Source: Clostridium sp. CAG:440 (GTDB lineage Bacteria > Bacillota > Clostridia > TANB77 > CAG-508). From it: DNA of 5,472 nucleotides. A program made the translations under genes and the position numbers. Below are positions 1 through 5,472 of the stretch, piece after piece (position 1 is the stretch's first letter; every line of letters begins with the position of its first letter). The notes beneath the pieces are model-generated. The model was not told where the DNA came from. It was given only the letters and a program-made list of their open reading frames with translations, and did no database searches. The stretch covers positions 1 through 5,472 of the forward strand of contig FR898613.1 in assembly GCA_000437215.1 (NCBI GenBank), in the 5' to 3' direction.

Positions 1-1
1 A

Positions 2-874
2 AAAAGAAGCGGAAGAAATTATTTTGGACTATGTCCATTTCATAATGAAAAGTCACCTTCTTTTTCAGTCTCACCAGATAAGCAAATATTTCACTGCTTT
101 GGCTGTGGAGTAGGCGGAAATGTATATACATTTTTATCAAAAATAGAAAATATGAGCTTTATAGAGGCAGTACAAAATCTAGCAGCAAGAGCAAATATAG
201 TACTTCCAACACTAGAAAATAATGCAGATTCAGCTAAAGAGGAATTAAAGGCAAAAGTTTATAAAGTAAATGAATTTACAGCAAAATTTTATCATGAAAA
301 TTTATATAAACCAGAAGCCAAAATGGGACAAGAATATGTAAAGAAAAGAAAATTAACCAATGAAACATTAAAAGCGTACCGAATTGGATTTTCAGGCAAA
401 TTTGACGAACTTTATAAAGAATTAAAAAAGCAAGGCTTTGGAGAACAAGAAATATTAGAGTCTGGTTTAGTAAATAAAAATGAAAATGGAAAATTTATAG
501 ACAGATATAGAAATAGATTAATGTTTCCAATATGTGATGAAAGAGGAAGAGTTATAGCTTTTGGTGGAAGAGTACTAGATGACTCAAAACCTAAATATAT
601 AAATTCACCAGAAAATATTGTGTATAGTAAAGGAAGGCATTTATTTGGATTGAATGTTGCAAAAAAACATGGTGGATTAAAAAAAATATTAATTGTAGAA
701 GGATATATGGATGTAATATCATTGCATCAAAGAGGTATAACTAATGTGGTTGCAGCGCTTGGAACAGCATTAACTCAAAATCAAGGATGGCTATTAAGAA
801 GAAGCGCAGAACAAGTAATATTAGGATTTGACTCAGATGGAGCTCGGACAAACAGCAATTTTAAGGTCTATTGA
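2..874 (+). CDS. dnaG: DNA primase DnaG, N-terminal part (5'-partial, frameshifted)
   Basis: DnaG makes the short RNA primers that start leading-strand and Okazaki-fragment synthesis, working with the replicative helicase at the fork. The frame is open from base 2, so the true start lies left of the window; family members begin about 25-30 residues earlier. The N-terminal zinc-binding domain is visible as Cys (32-34), His (41-43), Cys (95-97) and Cys (104-106), a CX2HX17CX2C pattern (CPFH...CFGC). The catalytic core follows: RNRLMFPI (visible residues 170-177), FGGR (187-190), the KYINSPEN segment, then the TOPRIM domain with its catalytic glutamate in VEGYMD (Glu 233) and the metal-binding Asp pair in FDSDGA (Asp 277 and 279). 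Just after DSDGA the family sequence is lost: the last ten residues before the stop at 872-874 (RTNSNFKVY region) are out-of-frame noise caused by an extra base at 844/845. Genuine coding therefore ends at about 844 and resumes one base later. An internal ATG at 152 is not the true start, because the zinc finger lies upstream of it in the same frame. Confidence 0.95.
   Translation, partial: KRSGRNYFGLCPFHNEKSPSFSVSPDKQIFHCFGCGVGGNVYTFLSKIENMSFIEAVQNLAARANIVLPTLENNADSAKEELKAKVYKVNEFTAKFYHENLYKPEAKMGQEYVKKRKLTNETLKAYRIGFSGKFDELYKELKKQGFGEQEILESGLVNKNENGKFIDRYRNRLMFPICDERGRVIAFGGRVLDDSKPKYINSPENIVYSKGRHLFGLNVAKKHGGLKKILIVEGYMDVISLHQRGITNVVAALGTALTQNQGWLLRRSAEQVILGFDSDGARTNSNFKVY
842..848 (+). 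other. Single-base frameshift site in dnaG
   Basis: The reading gat-gga-gct-c-gga-caa-aca shows one surplus base. Removing c845 (or t844, which gives the synonymous gcc) restores DGAGQTAIL, the expected TOPRIM sequence. With the extra base, the upstream frame runs into a stop at 872-874. The site is not in a homopolymer. The extra C creates the only CGG codon noted here, in a gene that otherwise uses AGA for arginine. Confidence 0.9.
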
Positions 875-1700
875 AATATTACAAAACATGGGATGTGACA
901 TGAGAGTGTTACAAATGGAAGGTGCAAAAGATCCAGATGAATATGTTATAAAATATGGTAATGTAAGGTTTCAAAATTTAATGGAAAAAGCTCTTTCACT
1001 TGTAGAATATAAAGTAAAAATTTTAAAAAAAGATTTAAATTTAGAAAATACAAGTGATAAAATAAAGTTTTTAAACGAAATTGCTAAAATTATTTCATCA
1101 GTAGATAATAATATAGAAAAAGAAGTATACATTGAAAACATTTCTAAAACATATAATATTTCAAAGGAAGCAATTTATGCTCAAGTAAACAAATTAACAT
1201 ATTCAAATGTAAAAAGTGAAAAAATCTTAGAAAAAACTAAGCCAGTAATAATACATAAAAAACAGGAAAAAGCAGTATCTGAGAAAATTAAAAATAGAGA
1301 AGATACAATTTTATCACTGCTTTTGAATGAGGAAAATAATGTGTATGAAATAATAAAGCAAAATGTAAAGCCAGAAGATTTTAAATATGAAATAGACAAG
1401 CTAATAGCAAAGAAATTGTATGAAGAATTTGAAAAAGGAAATAGTAATATAAGTAGCATAATTGATAATTTGACTGAAGAAGAACAAAACCATGTTACAG
1501 CAATACTTGCAGAAGATTTTGAAATAGAAAATACAGAAAAAGCAATTGATGACTTATTAAAAAATTATGAAAAAGATAAGTTGCAAGAACGTAAGCAAGA
1601 AATAATGGAACTAAGAAAACAAACTTTAGGCAAAGAAGAACAAGAAAACTTATTAAATGAACTTAATGAAATTATATATAAATTAGCAAAAATTAAGTAG
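846..1700 (+). CDS. dnaG: DNA primase DnaG, C-terminal part (after frameshift)
   Basis: This is the continuation of the same primase gene in the +1 frame. From 846 it reads GQTAILRSIEIL, exactly what should follow DSDGA in the TOPRIM domain (family motif DxDxAGxxA), then the conserved KDPDEYV segment near 930-950. The rest, ending at the TAG at 1698-1700, is a less conserved helical Lys/Glu-rich region that matches in position and length the helicase (DnaB/DnaC)-binding C-terminal domain. The two parts give 281 + 284 = 565 visible residues, which with the missing N-terminus is close to the usual size of about 590-600. An ATG at 837 and a TTG at 828 lie in this frame, but there is no convincing ribosome binding site, and starting there would cut TOPRIM between its Glu and the end of its Asp motif, so I do not believe this is a separate gene. 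Together with the upstream part it should be annotated as one frameshifted dnaG. The stop codon overlaps the rpoD ribosome binding site. Confidence 0.93.
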   Translation, partial: GQTAILRSIEILQNMGCDMRVLQMEGAKDPDEYVIKYGNVRFQNLMEKALSLVEYKVKILKKDLNLENTSDKIKFLNEIAKIISSVDNNIEKEVYIENISKTYNISKEAIYAQVNKLTYSNVKSEKILEKTKPVIIHKKQEKAVSEKIKNREDTILSLLLNEENNVYEIIKQNVKPEDFKYEIDKLIAKKLYEEFEKGNSNISSIIDNLTEEEQNHVTAILAEDFEIENTEKAIDDLLKNYEKDKLQERKQEIMELRKQTLGKEEQENLLNELNEIIYKLAKIK

Positions 1701-1704
1701 GAGG
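1699..1704 (+). promoter_or_regulatory. Ribosome binding site of rpoD
   Basis: A perfect AGGAGG lies 7 nt before the ATG at 1712 and overlaps the dnaG stop codon TAG (1698-1700). This fixes the rpoD start and implies tight translational linkage between the two genes. Confidence 0.9.
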
Positions 1705-1711
1705 AAAAATA

Positions 1712-2998
1712 ATGGCTAATAAAAAAGAAGATATAGAAGAAACAAAAAAGGTTTCTACTAAAAATAAAGAAGAAGAAAACAAAAAAGAAATTGAAAAAGA
1801 AACAAAAACAACAAGAAAAAAACAAATAAAAGAAGAAATAAAAGAAGAAATAAAAAAGAATAGTAAAGGTAAAAAACAAGAAGACAAAAAAGACATAACA
1901 AGTGAAGAAGCTAAAAAGGTAAAAGATGAAAAGGTAAATTCTATATTAAAAAAGGCAAAAGAAAAAGGTAAAATAACATATGAAGACTTAGCAAAAGAAT
2001 TAGATGATGTAGAGCCAGACCAAATAGACCAAGTATTTGATGCATTTGAGGAAATAGGAGTAGATTTACTAAGAGATGATGACTTTGAAGAAGAACCAGA
2101 TGTTGAAGATTTAAAGGAAGTAGAAAACTTAAAATTAGATGAAATAACAGACACAAGTTATGAAGGAATAAATGTAGATGATCCTGTAAGAATGTATTTA
2201 AGAGAAATAGGAAGAATACCACTTTTAACATATGAGCAAGAACTAGATTTAGCCAAAAGAATTTTAGAAGATGATGAAGAAGCAAAACAAAAACTTGCAG
2301 AATCAAATTTAAGATTAGTTGTAAGTATTGCAAAAAAATATGTAGGTAGAGGAATGTTATTTTTAGACTTAATACAAGAAGGAAATATGGGATTAATAAA
2401 GGCAGTAGAGAAATTTGACTATACCAAAGGTTTTAAATTTAGTACTTACGCTACATGGTGGATAAGACAAGCAATAACAAGAGCTATAGCAGATCAAGCA
2501 AGAACAATAAGAATACCAGTTCATATGGTAGAAACAATAAACAAATTAATAAGAACTTCAAGACACTTACTTCAACAATTAGGAAGAGAACCAAGTGTTG
2601 AAGAAATAGCAGAAGAAATGGAAATTCCAGTAGAAAAGGTTATGGAAATTCAAAAAATAGCACAAGACCCAGTATCTTTAGAGACACCAATAGGAGAAGA
2701 AGATGATAGTCATTTAGGGGACTTTATACAAGATGATGATAGTCCAGCTCCACATGATTCTGCAGCATATACATTACTTAAAGAACAGTTAGAAGAAGTT
2801 ATGAATACATTAACACCTAGAGAGGCAAAGGTTTTAAAATTAAGATTTGGACTTGAAGATGGAAAAGCAAGAACTCTTGAAGAGGTTGGACGCCAATTTC
2901 AAGTAACAAGAGAAAGAATTCGTCAAATAGAAGCAAAAGCTTTAAGAAAATTAAGACATCCAAGTAGAAGTAAAAAACTAAGAGATTATATGGGGTAA
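1712..2998 (+). CDS. rpoD: RNA polymerase primary sigma factor RpoD/SigA
   Basis: This 428-residue housekeeping sigma factor binds core RNA polymerase and recognises -10/-35 promoters. Domains in order: a Lys/Glu-rich low-complexity extension (about 1-72); a region 1.1-like acidic domain (about 73-120, VNSILKKAKEKGKITYEDL); an acidic linker; region 1.2 from DDPVRMYLREIG (156-167); region 2 with the core-binding segment LRLVVSIAKKY (200-210), the DLIQEGNMGL motif (219-228), and the -10 recognition/melting helix TYATWWIRQAI (245-255); region 3 (about 270-350); region 4 with LTPREAKVLKLRFGL (367-381) and the -35-binding helix-turn-helix LEEVGRQFQVTRERIRQIE (389-407). The C-terminus RSKKLRDYMG is typical of SigA. 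Bacillus SigA has about 371 residues; the excess of about 55 is all in the N-terminal extension. The start is set by a perfect AGGAGG. The gene follows dnaG by 11 nt, as in the dnaG-rpoD operon of Firmicutes, and is closed by a strong hairpin. Confidence 0.98.
   Translation: MANKKEDIEETKKVSTKNKEEENKKEIEKETKTTRKKQIKEEIKEEIKKNSKGKKQEDKKDITSEEAKKVKDEKVNSILKKAKEKGKITYEDLAKELDDVEPDQIDQVFDAFEEIGVDLLRDDDFEEEPDVEDLKEVENLKLDEITDTSYEGINVDDPVRMYLREIGRIPLLTYEQELDLAKRILEDDEEAKQKLAESNLRLVVSIAKKYVGRGMLFLDLIQEGNMGLIKAVEKFDYTKGFKFSTYATWWIRQAITRAIADQARTIRIPVHMVETINKLIRTSRHLLQQLGREPSVEEIAEEMEIPVEKVMEIQKIAQDPVSLETPIGEEDDSHLGDFIQDDDSPAPHDSAAYTLLKEQLEEVMNTLTPREAKVLKLRFGLEDGKARTLEEVGRQFQVTRERIRQIEAKALRKLRHPSRSKKLRDYMG
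1826..1860 (+). repeat. 12-bp tandem repeat inside rpoD
   Basis: The unit ATAAAAGAAGAA occurs at 1826-1837 and 1838-1849 exactly, followed by a degenerate partial copy at 1850-1860. It is in frame and encodes IKEE-IKEE-IKKN in the charged N-terminal extension of the sigma factor. Loss or gain of units would keep the reading frame, so the extension could vary in length between strains. Confidence 0.75.
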
Positions 2999-3040
2999 AA
3001 TAAAAACTGATGTAAGGTTGTCTTATATCAGTTTTTATTT
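2998..3040 (+). terminator. Rho-independent terminator of the dnaG-rpoD operon
   Basis: AAAAACTGAT (3002-3011) pairs perfectly with ATCAGTTTTT (3027-3036). The stem continues inward through GTAAG/CTTAT with one G-U pair, and outward through four A-T pairs starting at the last base of the rpoD stop codon. The loop is GTTGT (3017-3021). A T-rich tract forms the 3' arm and tail. The A-rich 5' arm means it could also terminate transcription on the opposite strand. Confidence 0.9.
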
Positions 3041-3063
3041 ATAAACTACTTAATTTAAAAAAA

Positions 3064-3095
3064 TTCACATAATAGACATAAATATTTTGTATAAT
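3064..3095 (+). promoter_or_regulatory. Candidate promoter of the two-component operon
   Basis: A perfect -10 TATAAT lies at 3090-3095. The best -35 is TTCACA (3064-3069, one mismatch to TTGACA), but the 20-bp spacer is longer than ideal. A start near 3102 would give a leader of about 20 nt before the regulator gene. The terminator just upstream makes a promoter here necessary. The weak -35 spacing suggests an activator may help. Confidence 0.5.
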
Positions 3096-3104
3096 AAGAC
3101 ATAA
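3067..3104 (+). repeat. Three ACATAA direct repeats around the promoter
   Basis: ACATAA occurs at 3067-3072, 3076-3081 and 3099-3104. The last two share the longer form AGACATAA (3074-3081 and 3097-3104). They flank the -10 element, where OmpR-type regulators often bind direct repeats. The role as an operator, perhaps for autoregulation, is inferred only. Confidence 0.4.
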
Positions 3105-3109
3105 TTTTT

Positions 3110-3119
3110 AGGAGATGAT
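3110..3119 (+). promoter_or_regulatory. Ribosome binding site of the response regulator gene
   Basis: AGGAGATGAT matches the full anti-Shine-Dalgarno complement AGGAGGTGAT at 9 of 10 positions and lies just upstream of the ATG at 3123, which fixes the start and predicts strong translation. Confidence 0.85.
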
Positions 3120-3122
3120 AAA

Positions 3123-3800
3123 ATGAATGAAAAGTGCATATTAATAGTAGATGATGAACAAAGAATGAGAAAACTTATAAAAGACTTTTTAAGAGCAAAA
3201 GGATTTAGCATTTTAGAAGCAGAAGATGGAGAAAAAGCATTAGAAGTTTTTGAGGAAAATAGAAATAAAATTAGTTTAATATTGTTAGATGTAATGATGC
3301 CTAAGCTAGATGGATGGTCTGTTCTAAGACAAATTAGGCAAGACTCAAAAGTTCCAATAATAATGTTAACAGCAAGGGGAGAAGAACAAGATGAATTGTT
3401 TGGATTTGAGCTAGGAGTAGATGAATATATATCAAAACCATTTAGTCCTAAAATATTAGTTGCAAGGGTAGAGGCAATATTAAAAAGAACTAATCAAACA
3501 CAAAGTTTGGCTAAAGATTATGGTGGAATAGAATTAGATAAAGAAGGAAGGACTGTAAAAGTTGATGGTAAGACATTAGAATTAAGCCTAAGAGAATATG
3601 AATTATTAACATATTTAATGGAAAATGAAAATATAGCACTTTCAAGAGATAAAATATTAAATAATGTTTGGAATTATGACTATTATGGTGATTCAAGGAC
3701 AATAGATAGTCATATAAAAAAGATAAGGCATAAATTAGGTAAAAAAGGAAAATACATAAAAACAATGAGAGGCGTTGGTTACAAATTTGAAATAAAATAA
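3123..3800 (+). CDS. OmpR-family two-component response regulator
   Basis: A 225-residue cytoplasmic transcription regulator. The receiver domain (about 4-122) has the acidic pair Asp10-Asp11 in ILIVDDE, the phospho-acceptor Asp56 in LILLDVMMP, Thr83 in MLTARG, and the conserved Lys105 in YISKPFSP. The C-terminal winged-helix DNA-binding domain (about 130-225) has LSLREYELLTYL (154-165), the recognition-helix region DSRTIDSHIKKIRHKLG (190-206), and the wing sequence MRGVGYKFE (215-223). The length and order are standard for OmpR/PhoB regulators. It would be phosphorylated by the kinase encoded 16 bp downstream and then bind target promoters. The gene has its own promoter region after the rpoD terminator. 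It is intact, with all key residues. I cannot assign it to a named system: the family is large and neither sequence nor context points to a known signal. Confidence 0.96.
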   Translation: MNEKCILIVDDEQRMRKLIKDFLRAKGFSILEAEDGEKALEVFEENRNKISLILLDVMMPKLDGWSVLRQIRQDSKVPIIMLTARGEEQDELFGFELGVDEYISKPFSPKILVARVEAILKRTNQTQSLAKDYGGIELDKEGRTVKVDGKTLELSLREYELLTYLMENENIALSRDKILNNVWNYDYYGDSRTIDSHIKKIRHKLGKKGKYIKTMRGVGYKFEIK

Positions 3801-3804
3801 TTCA

Positions 3805-3813
3805 AGGAGAAGG
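3805..3813 (+). promoter_or_regulatory. Ribosome binding site of the histidine kinase gene
   Basis: AGGAGAAGG lies in the 16-bp gap after the regulator's TAA. The AGGAGA core ends 6 nt before the ATG at 3817, supporting that start over later in-frame ATGs. Confidence 0.8.
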
Positions 3814-3816
3814 TAA

Positions 3817-5328
3817 ATGAAAAAACTAAAAGAAGCATTTAAATCTGTACGAGTAAAGTTGTTTTTAACATTAAGTATTTCTATATTAATTATAATATTA
3901 TTACTAATAATTATTAATAATGTTGTATTAGAATCATATTACATGTTAAATAAGGAAAATACATTAAAAAATGTATATAATCAAATAAATATATATTATA
4001 ATAATCAAATGGATGAAGACTATATAGAAGCGGAATTAGAAAAAATATCAATAAAAAATAATTTTGATATTTTAATAAGAAATAATTCACGTGAAAATGT
4101 ATATAGTTCAGAAAAAAACTTTGTATGGAGTTTTGAGGAAATAAATGCAATAAAAAATAAAATAAGTATTAATGCAGAAGAGATTTTAGAAAAGACAGAT
4201 ACATATACAATGAAGAAATTAAAGGATTATAAAAATGGAATAACTTATATATTTTTTAGTGGCAAATTAGATAATGGTTATACCTTATATTTAAGGATGC
4301 CAGTTACTGCAATAGAAGATAGTGTACGTATTTCAAATAACTTTTTATATTTAATTGCAGGTTTTACAATTCTAATTGGAGGAATAATAATACTTGTAGT
4401 TTCAAGGAAATTTACTGAACCAATACTTGAATTAAATGACATAGCAAAAAAAATGTCAAAATTAGATTTTAGTCAAAAATATAGAATAACAGATGCAGAT
4501 GACGAAATAAATAATTTAGGAAAAAGTATAAACATAATGTCAGATAAACTTGAAAAGACTATAAAGCAGTTAAGAAATACTAATATGGAACTAGAAAAGG
4601 ATATAGAAGAAAAATCTAAAATAGATGAAATGAGAAAAAGTTTTATATCTGATGTATCACATGAACTAAAAACTCCAATTGCTTTGATACAAGGGTATAG
4701 TGAAGGACTAATAGAAAATGTTAATACAGATGAAGAAAGTAGAAAATTTTATGCAGAGGTAATTCAAGATGAAATTAACAAAATGGATAAGCTTGTAAAA
4801 CAGTTGCTAGAATTAATGAAACTTGAATATGGTAAGAGAGAATTTAATAACAAAGTATTTGATATTGTTGAATTAGAAAGTGAAGTTTTAAGAAAATCCA
4901 AGGTTATGCTTGAAGAAAAAAATATAAAGGTTGAATTTGAAAATTCTGGAGAAATTGATGTATTTGCAGATGATTTTTATATTGAACAAGTAATAACTAA
5001 TTATATTACTAATGCTATAAAAAATATAAAAGAGGTTAATAAAAAGAAGATTATTAAAGTTACAAATGAGTTAAATGAAGATAAACAGATTGTAAGAGTT
5101 AAAGTTTTTAATACTGGTGATAATATTAAAGAAGAAAATTTAATGAGAATATGGAACAGATTTTATAAAGTTGATGAGTCAAGAAACAGGGCAGATGGTG
5201 GAACAGGAATTGGACTTTCTTTTGTAAAAGCTGTTATGAATAATTATGAACAAGATTATGGTGTAATAAATAAAGAAGATGGGGTTGAATTTTTCTTTGA
5301 TTTAAAGTATACCGGATTAAAAATGTAA
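3817..5328 (+). CDS. Membrane sensor histidine kinase
   Basis: A 503-residue sensor kinase partnered with the regulator just upstream. Transmembrane helix 1 (about 14-38) and helix 2 (about 175-196) enclose an extracytoplasmic sensor region of about 135 residues (39-174) that I do not recognise; part of it (FDILIRNNSRENVYSS, 83-98) resembles the strand-turn-strand pattern of PAS/Cache-like sensors. A HAMP linker follows (about 197-250, with TEPILELNDIAKKM), then a coiled segment. The dimerisation/phosphotransfer domain carries the H-box SHELKTP with phospho-acceptor His282. The ATPase domain has the N-box (Asn395 and Asn399 in NYITNA), a G1 box reading NTGDN (432-436) in place of DxGxG, the F-box IWNRFYKVDESR (445-456), and the G2 box GGTGIGLS (461-468). 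The Asn at G1 matches what I recall of a VanS-like Firmicutes subgroup and does not imply an inactive kinase. There is no cytoplasmic PAS or GAF domain. No clear terminator follows. Confidence 0.96.
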   Translation: MKKLKEAFKSVRVKLFLTLSISILIIILLLIIINNVVLESYYMLNKENTLKNVYNQINIYYNNQMDEDYIEAELEKISIKNNFDILIRNNSRENVYSSEKNFVWSFEEINAIKNKISINAEEILEKTDTYTMKKLKDYKNGITYIFFSGKLDNGYTLYLRMPVTAIEDSVRISNNFLYLIAGFTILIGGIIILVVSRKFTEPILELNDIAKKMSKLDFSQKYRITDADDEINNLGKSINIMSDKLEKTIKQLRNTNMELEKDIEEKSKIDEMRKSFISDVSHELKTPIALIQGYSEGLIENVNTDEESRKFYAEVIQDEINKMDKLVKQLLELMKLEYGKREFNNKVFDIVELESEVLRKSKVMLEEKNIKVEFENSGEIDVFADDFYIEQVITNYITNAIKNIKEVNKKKIIKVTNELNEDKQIVRVKVFNTGDNIKEENLMRIWNRFYKVDESRNRADGGTGIGLSFVKAVMNNYEQDYGVINKEDGVEFFFDLKYTGLKM

Positions 5329-5387
5329 ATTAAAAACTAAAAAATTGTAACAATTATTGTAAAAAATAAAATATTTTAAAAAATTGC
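5329..5387. other. AT-rich spacer between kinase gene and tRNA promoter
   Basis: There is no gene and no convincing terminator. It holds a dyad AATTGT-A-ACAATT (5343-5355), a second ATTGTAA (5356-5362) repeating the one at 5344-5350, and the palindrome TAAAATATTTTA (5367-5378). The A/T runs directly upstream of the -35 could act as an UP element, as is common at stable RNA promoters; this is inference. Confidence 0.5.
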
Positions 5388-5416
5388 TTGACAAAATAAT
5401 AAAAAACTATTATAAT
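5388..5416 (+). promoter_or_regulatory. SigA-type promoter of the tRNA gene
   Basis: Perfect consensus TTGACA (5388-5393) and TATAAT (5411-5416) with an ideal 17-bp spacer. Transcription would start near 5423, leaving a leader of about 16 nt for RNase P to remove before the mature tRNA at 5439. Confidence 0.93.
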
Positions 5417-5438
5417 CTATAAATGTCAGGAGAAACAT

Positions 5439-5472
<34 letters not shown>

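Noticed and set aside
661..686. A7 and A8 runs in dnaG as polymerase slippage or recoding sites
   Set aside because: The reading frame is continuous and the family sequence is kept across both runs, so no shift is needed there.
828..845. TTG at 828 or ATG at 837 as the start of a separate primase-like gene
   Set aside because: The sequence after 846 continues the TOPRIM domain exactly where the upstream frame breaks, so it is one gene with a frameshift, not two genes.
1181..2333. Several long open frames on the minus strand opposite dnaG and rpoD
   Set aside because: They are rich in Phe, Leu and Ser because they mirror the A-rich, Lys/Glu-coding + strand. They overlap well-supported genes and show no ribosome binding site or family motif.
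3001..3122. Possible riboswitch or small RNA between rpoD and the regulator gene
   Set aside because: The only strong structure is the terminator hairpin, and the predicted leader after the promoter is about 20 nt, too short for a riboswitch.
3511..4150. Minus-strand open frames opposite the regulator and the kinase
   Set aside because: Same shadow effect; both lie inside clearly identified + strand genes and resemble no protein family.

Overview
The window is a stretch of chromosome from a very AT-rich, low-GC Gram-positive bacterium, most likely a member of the Clostridia. The evidence is the strong AGGAGG-type ribosome binding sites, the AGA/ATA/AAA-dominated codon use, a primary sigma factor of Firmicutes type placed directly after dnaG, and a SigA-consensus promoter in front of a tRNA gene. 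All genes are on the + strand. The long minus-strand reading frames are shadows of the A-rich coding strand.

Layout. Positions 1-1700 hold dnaG (DNA primase), cut off by the left edge of the window (about 25-30 N-terminal residues are missing). It is interrupted by one extra base at about 844/845, which splits it into an N-terminal frame (zinc finger plus most of the catalytic core) and a C-terminal frame (end of TOPRIM plus helicase-binding region). Positions 1712-2998 hold rpoD/sigA, the housekeeping sigma factor. Its Shine-Dalgarno sequence overlaps the dnaG stop codon, so the two form the core of the classical macromolecular-synthesis operon. A long perfect hairpin (2998-3040) ends that operon. 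Positions 3041-3122 hold a likely promoter with three ACATAA repeats. Next come an OmpR-family response regulator (3123-3800) and its membrane histidine kinase (3817-5328), 16 bp apart, forming a two-component operon. The last 144 bases hold an AT-rich spacer with a small dyad, a textbook SigA promoter (TTGACA, 17 bp, TATAAT), and the 5' half of a tRNA, most likely tRNA-Gly(UCC), cut off by the right edge inside the anticodon.

How it fits together. DnaG makes the RNA primers for replication. RpoD directs RNA polymerase to housekeeping promoters, and the tRNA promoter at the right end is a near-ideal target for it. The two-component pair is a separate transcription unit whose signal and targets cannot be read from the sequence.

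I see no clear sign of a new biological system here. The points most worth a second look are the dnaG frameshift (most likely a sequencing or assembly error, since the gene is essential), the long Lys/Glu-rich N-terminal extension of the sigma factor with a 12-bp tandem repeat in its gene, and the repeated ACATAA elements at the promoter of the two-component operon.
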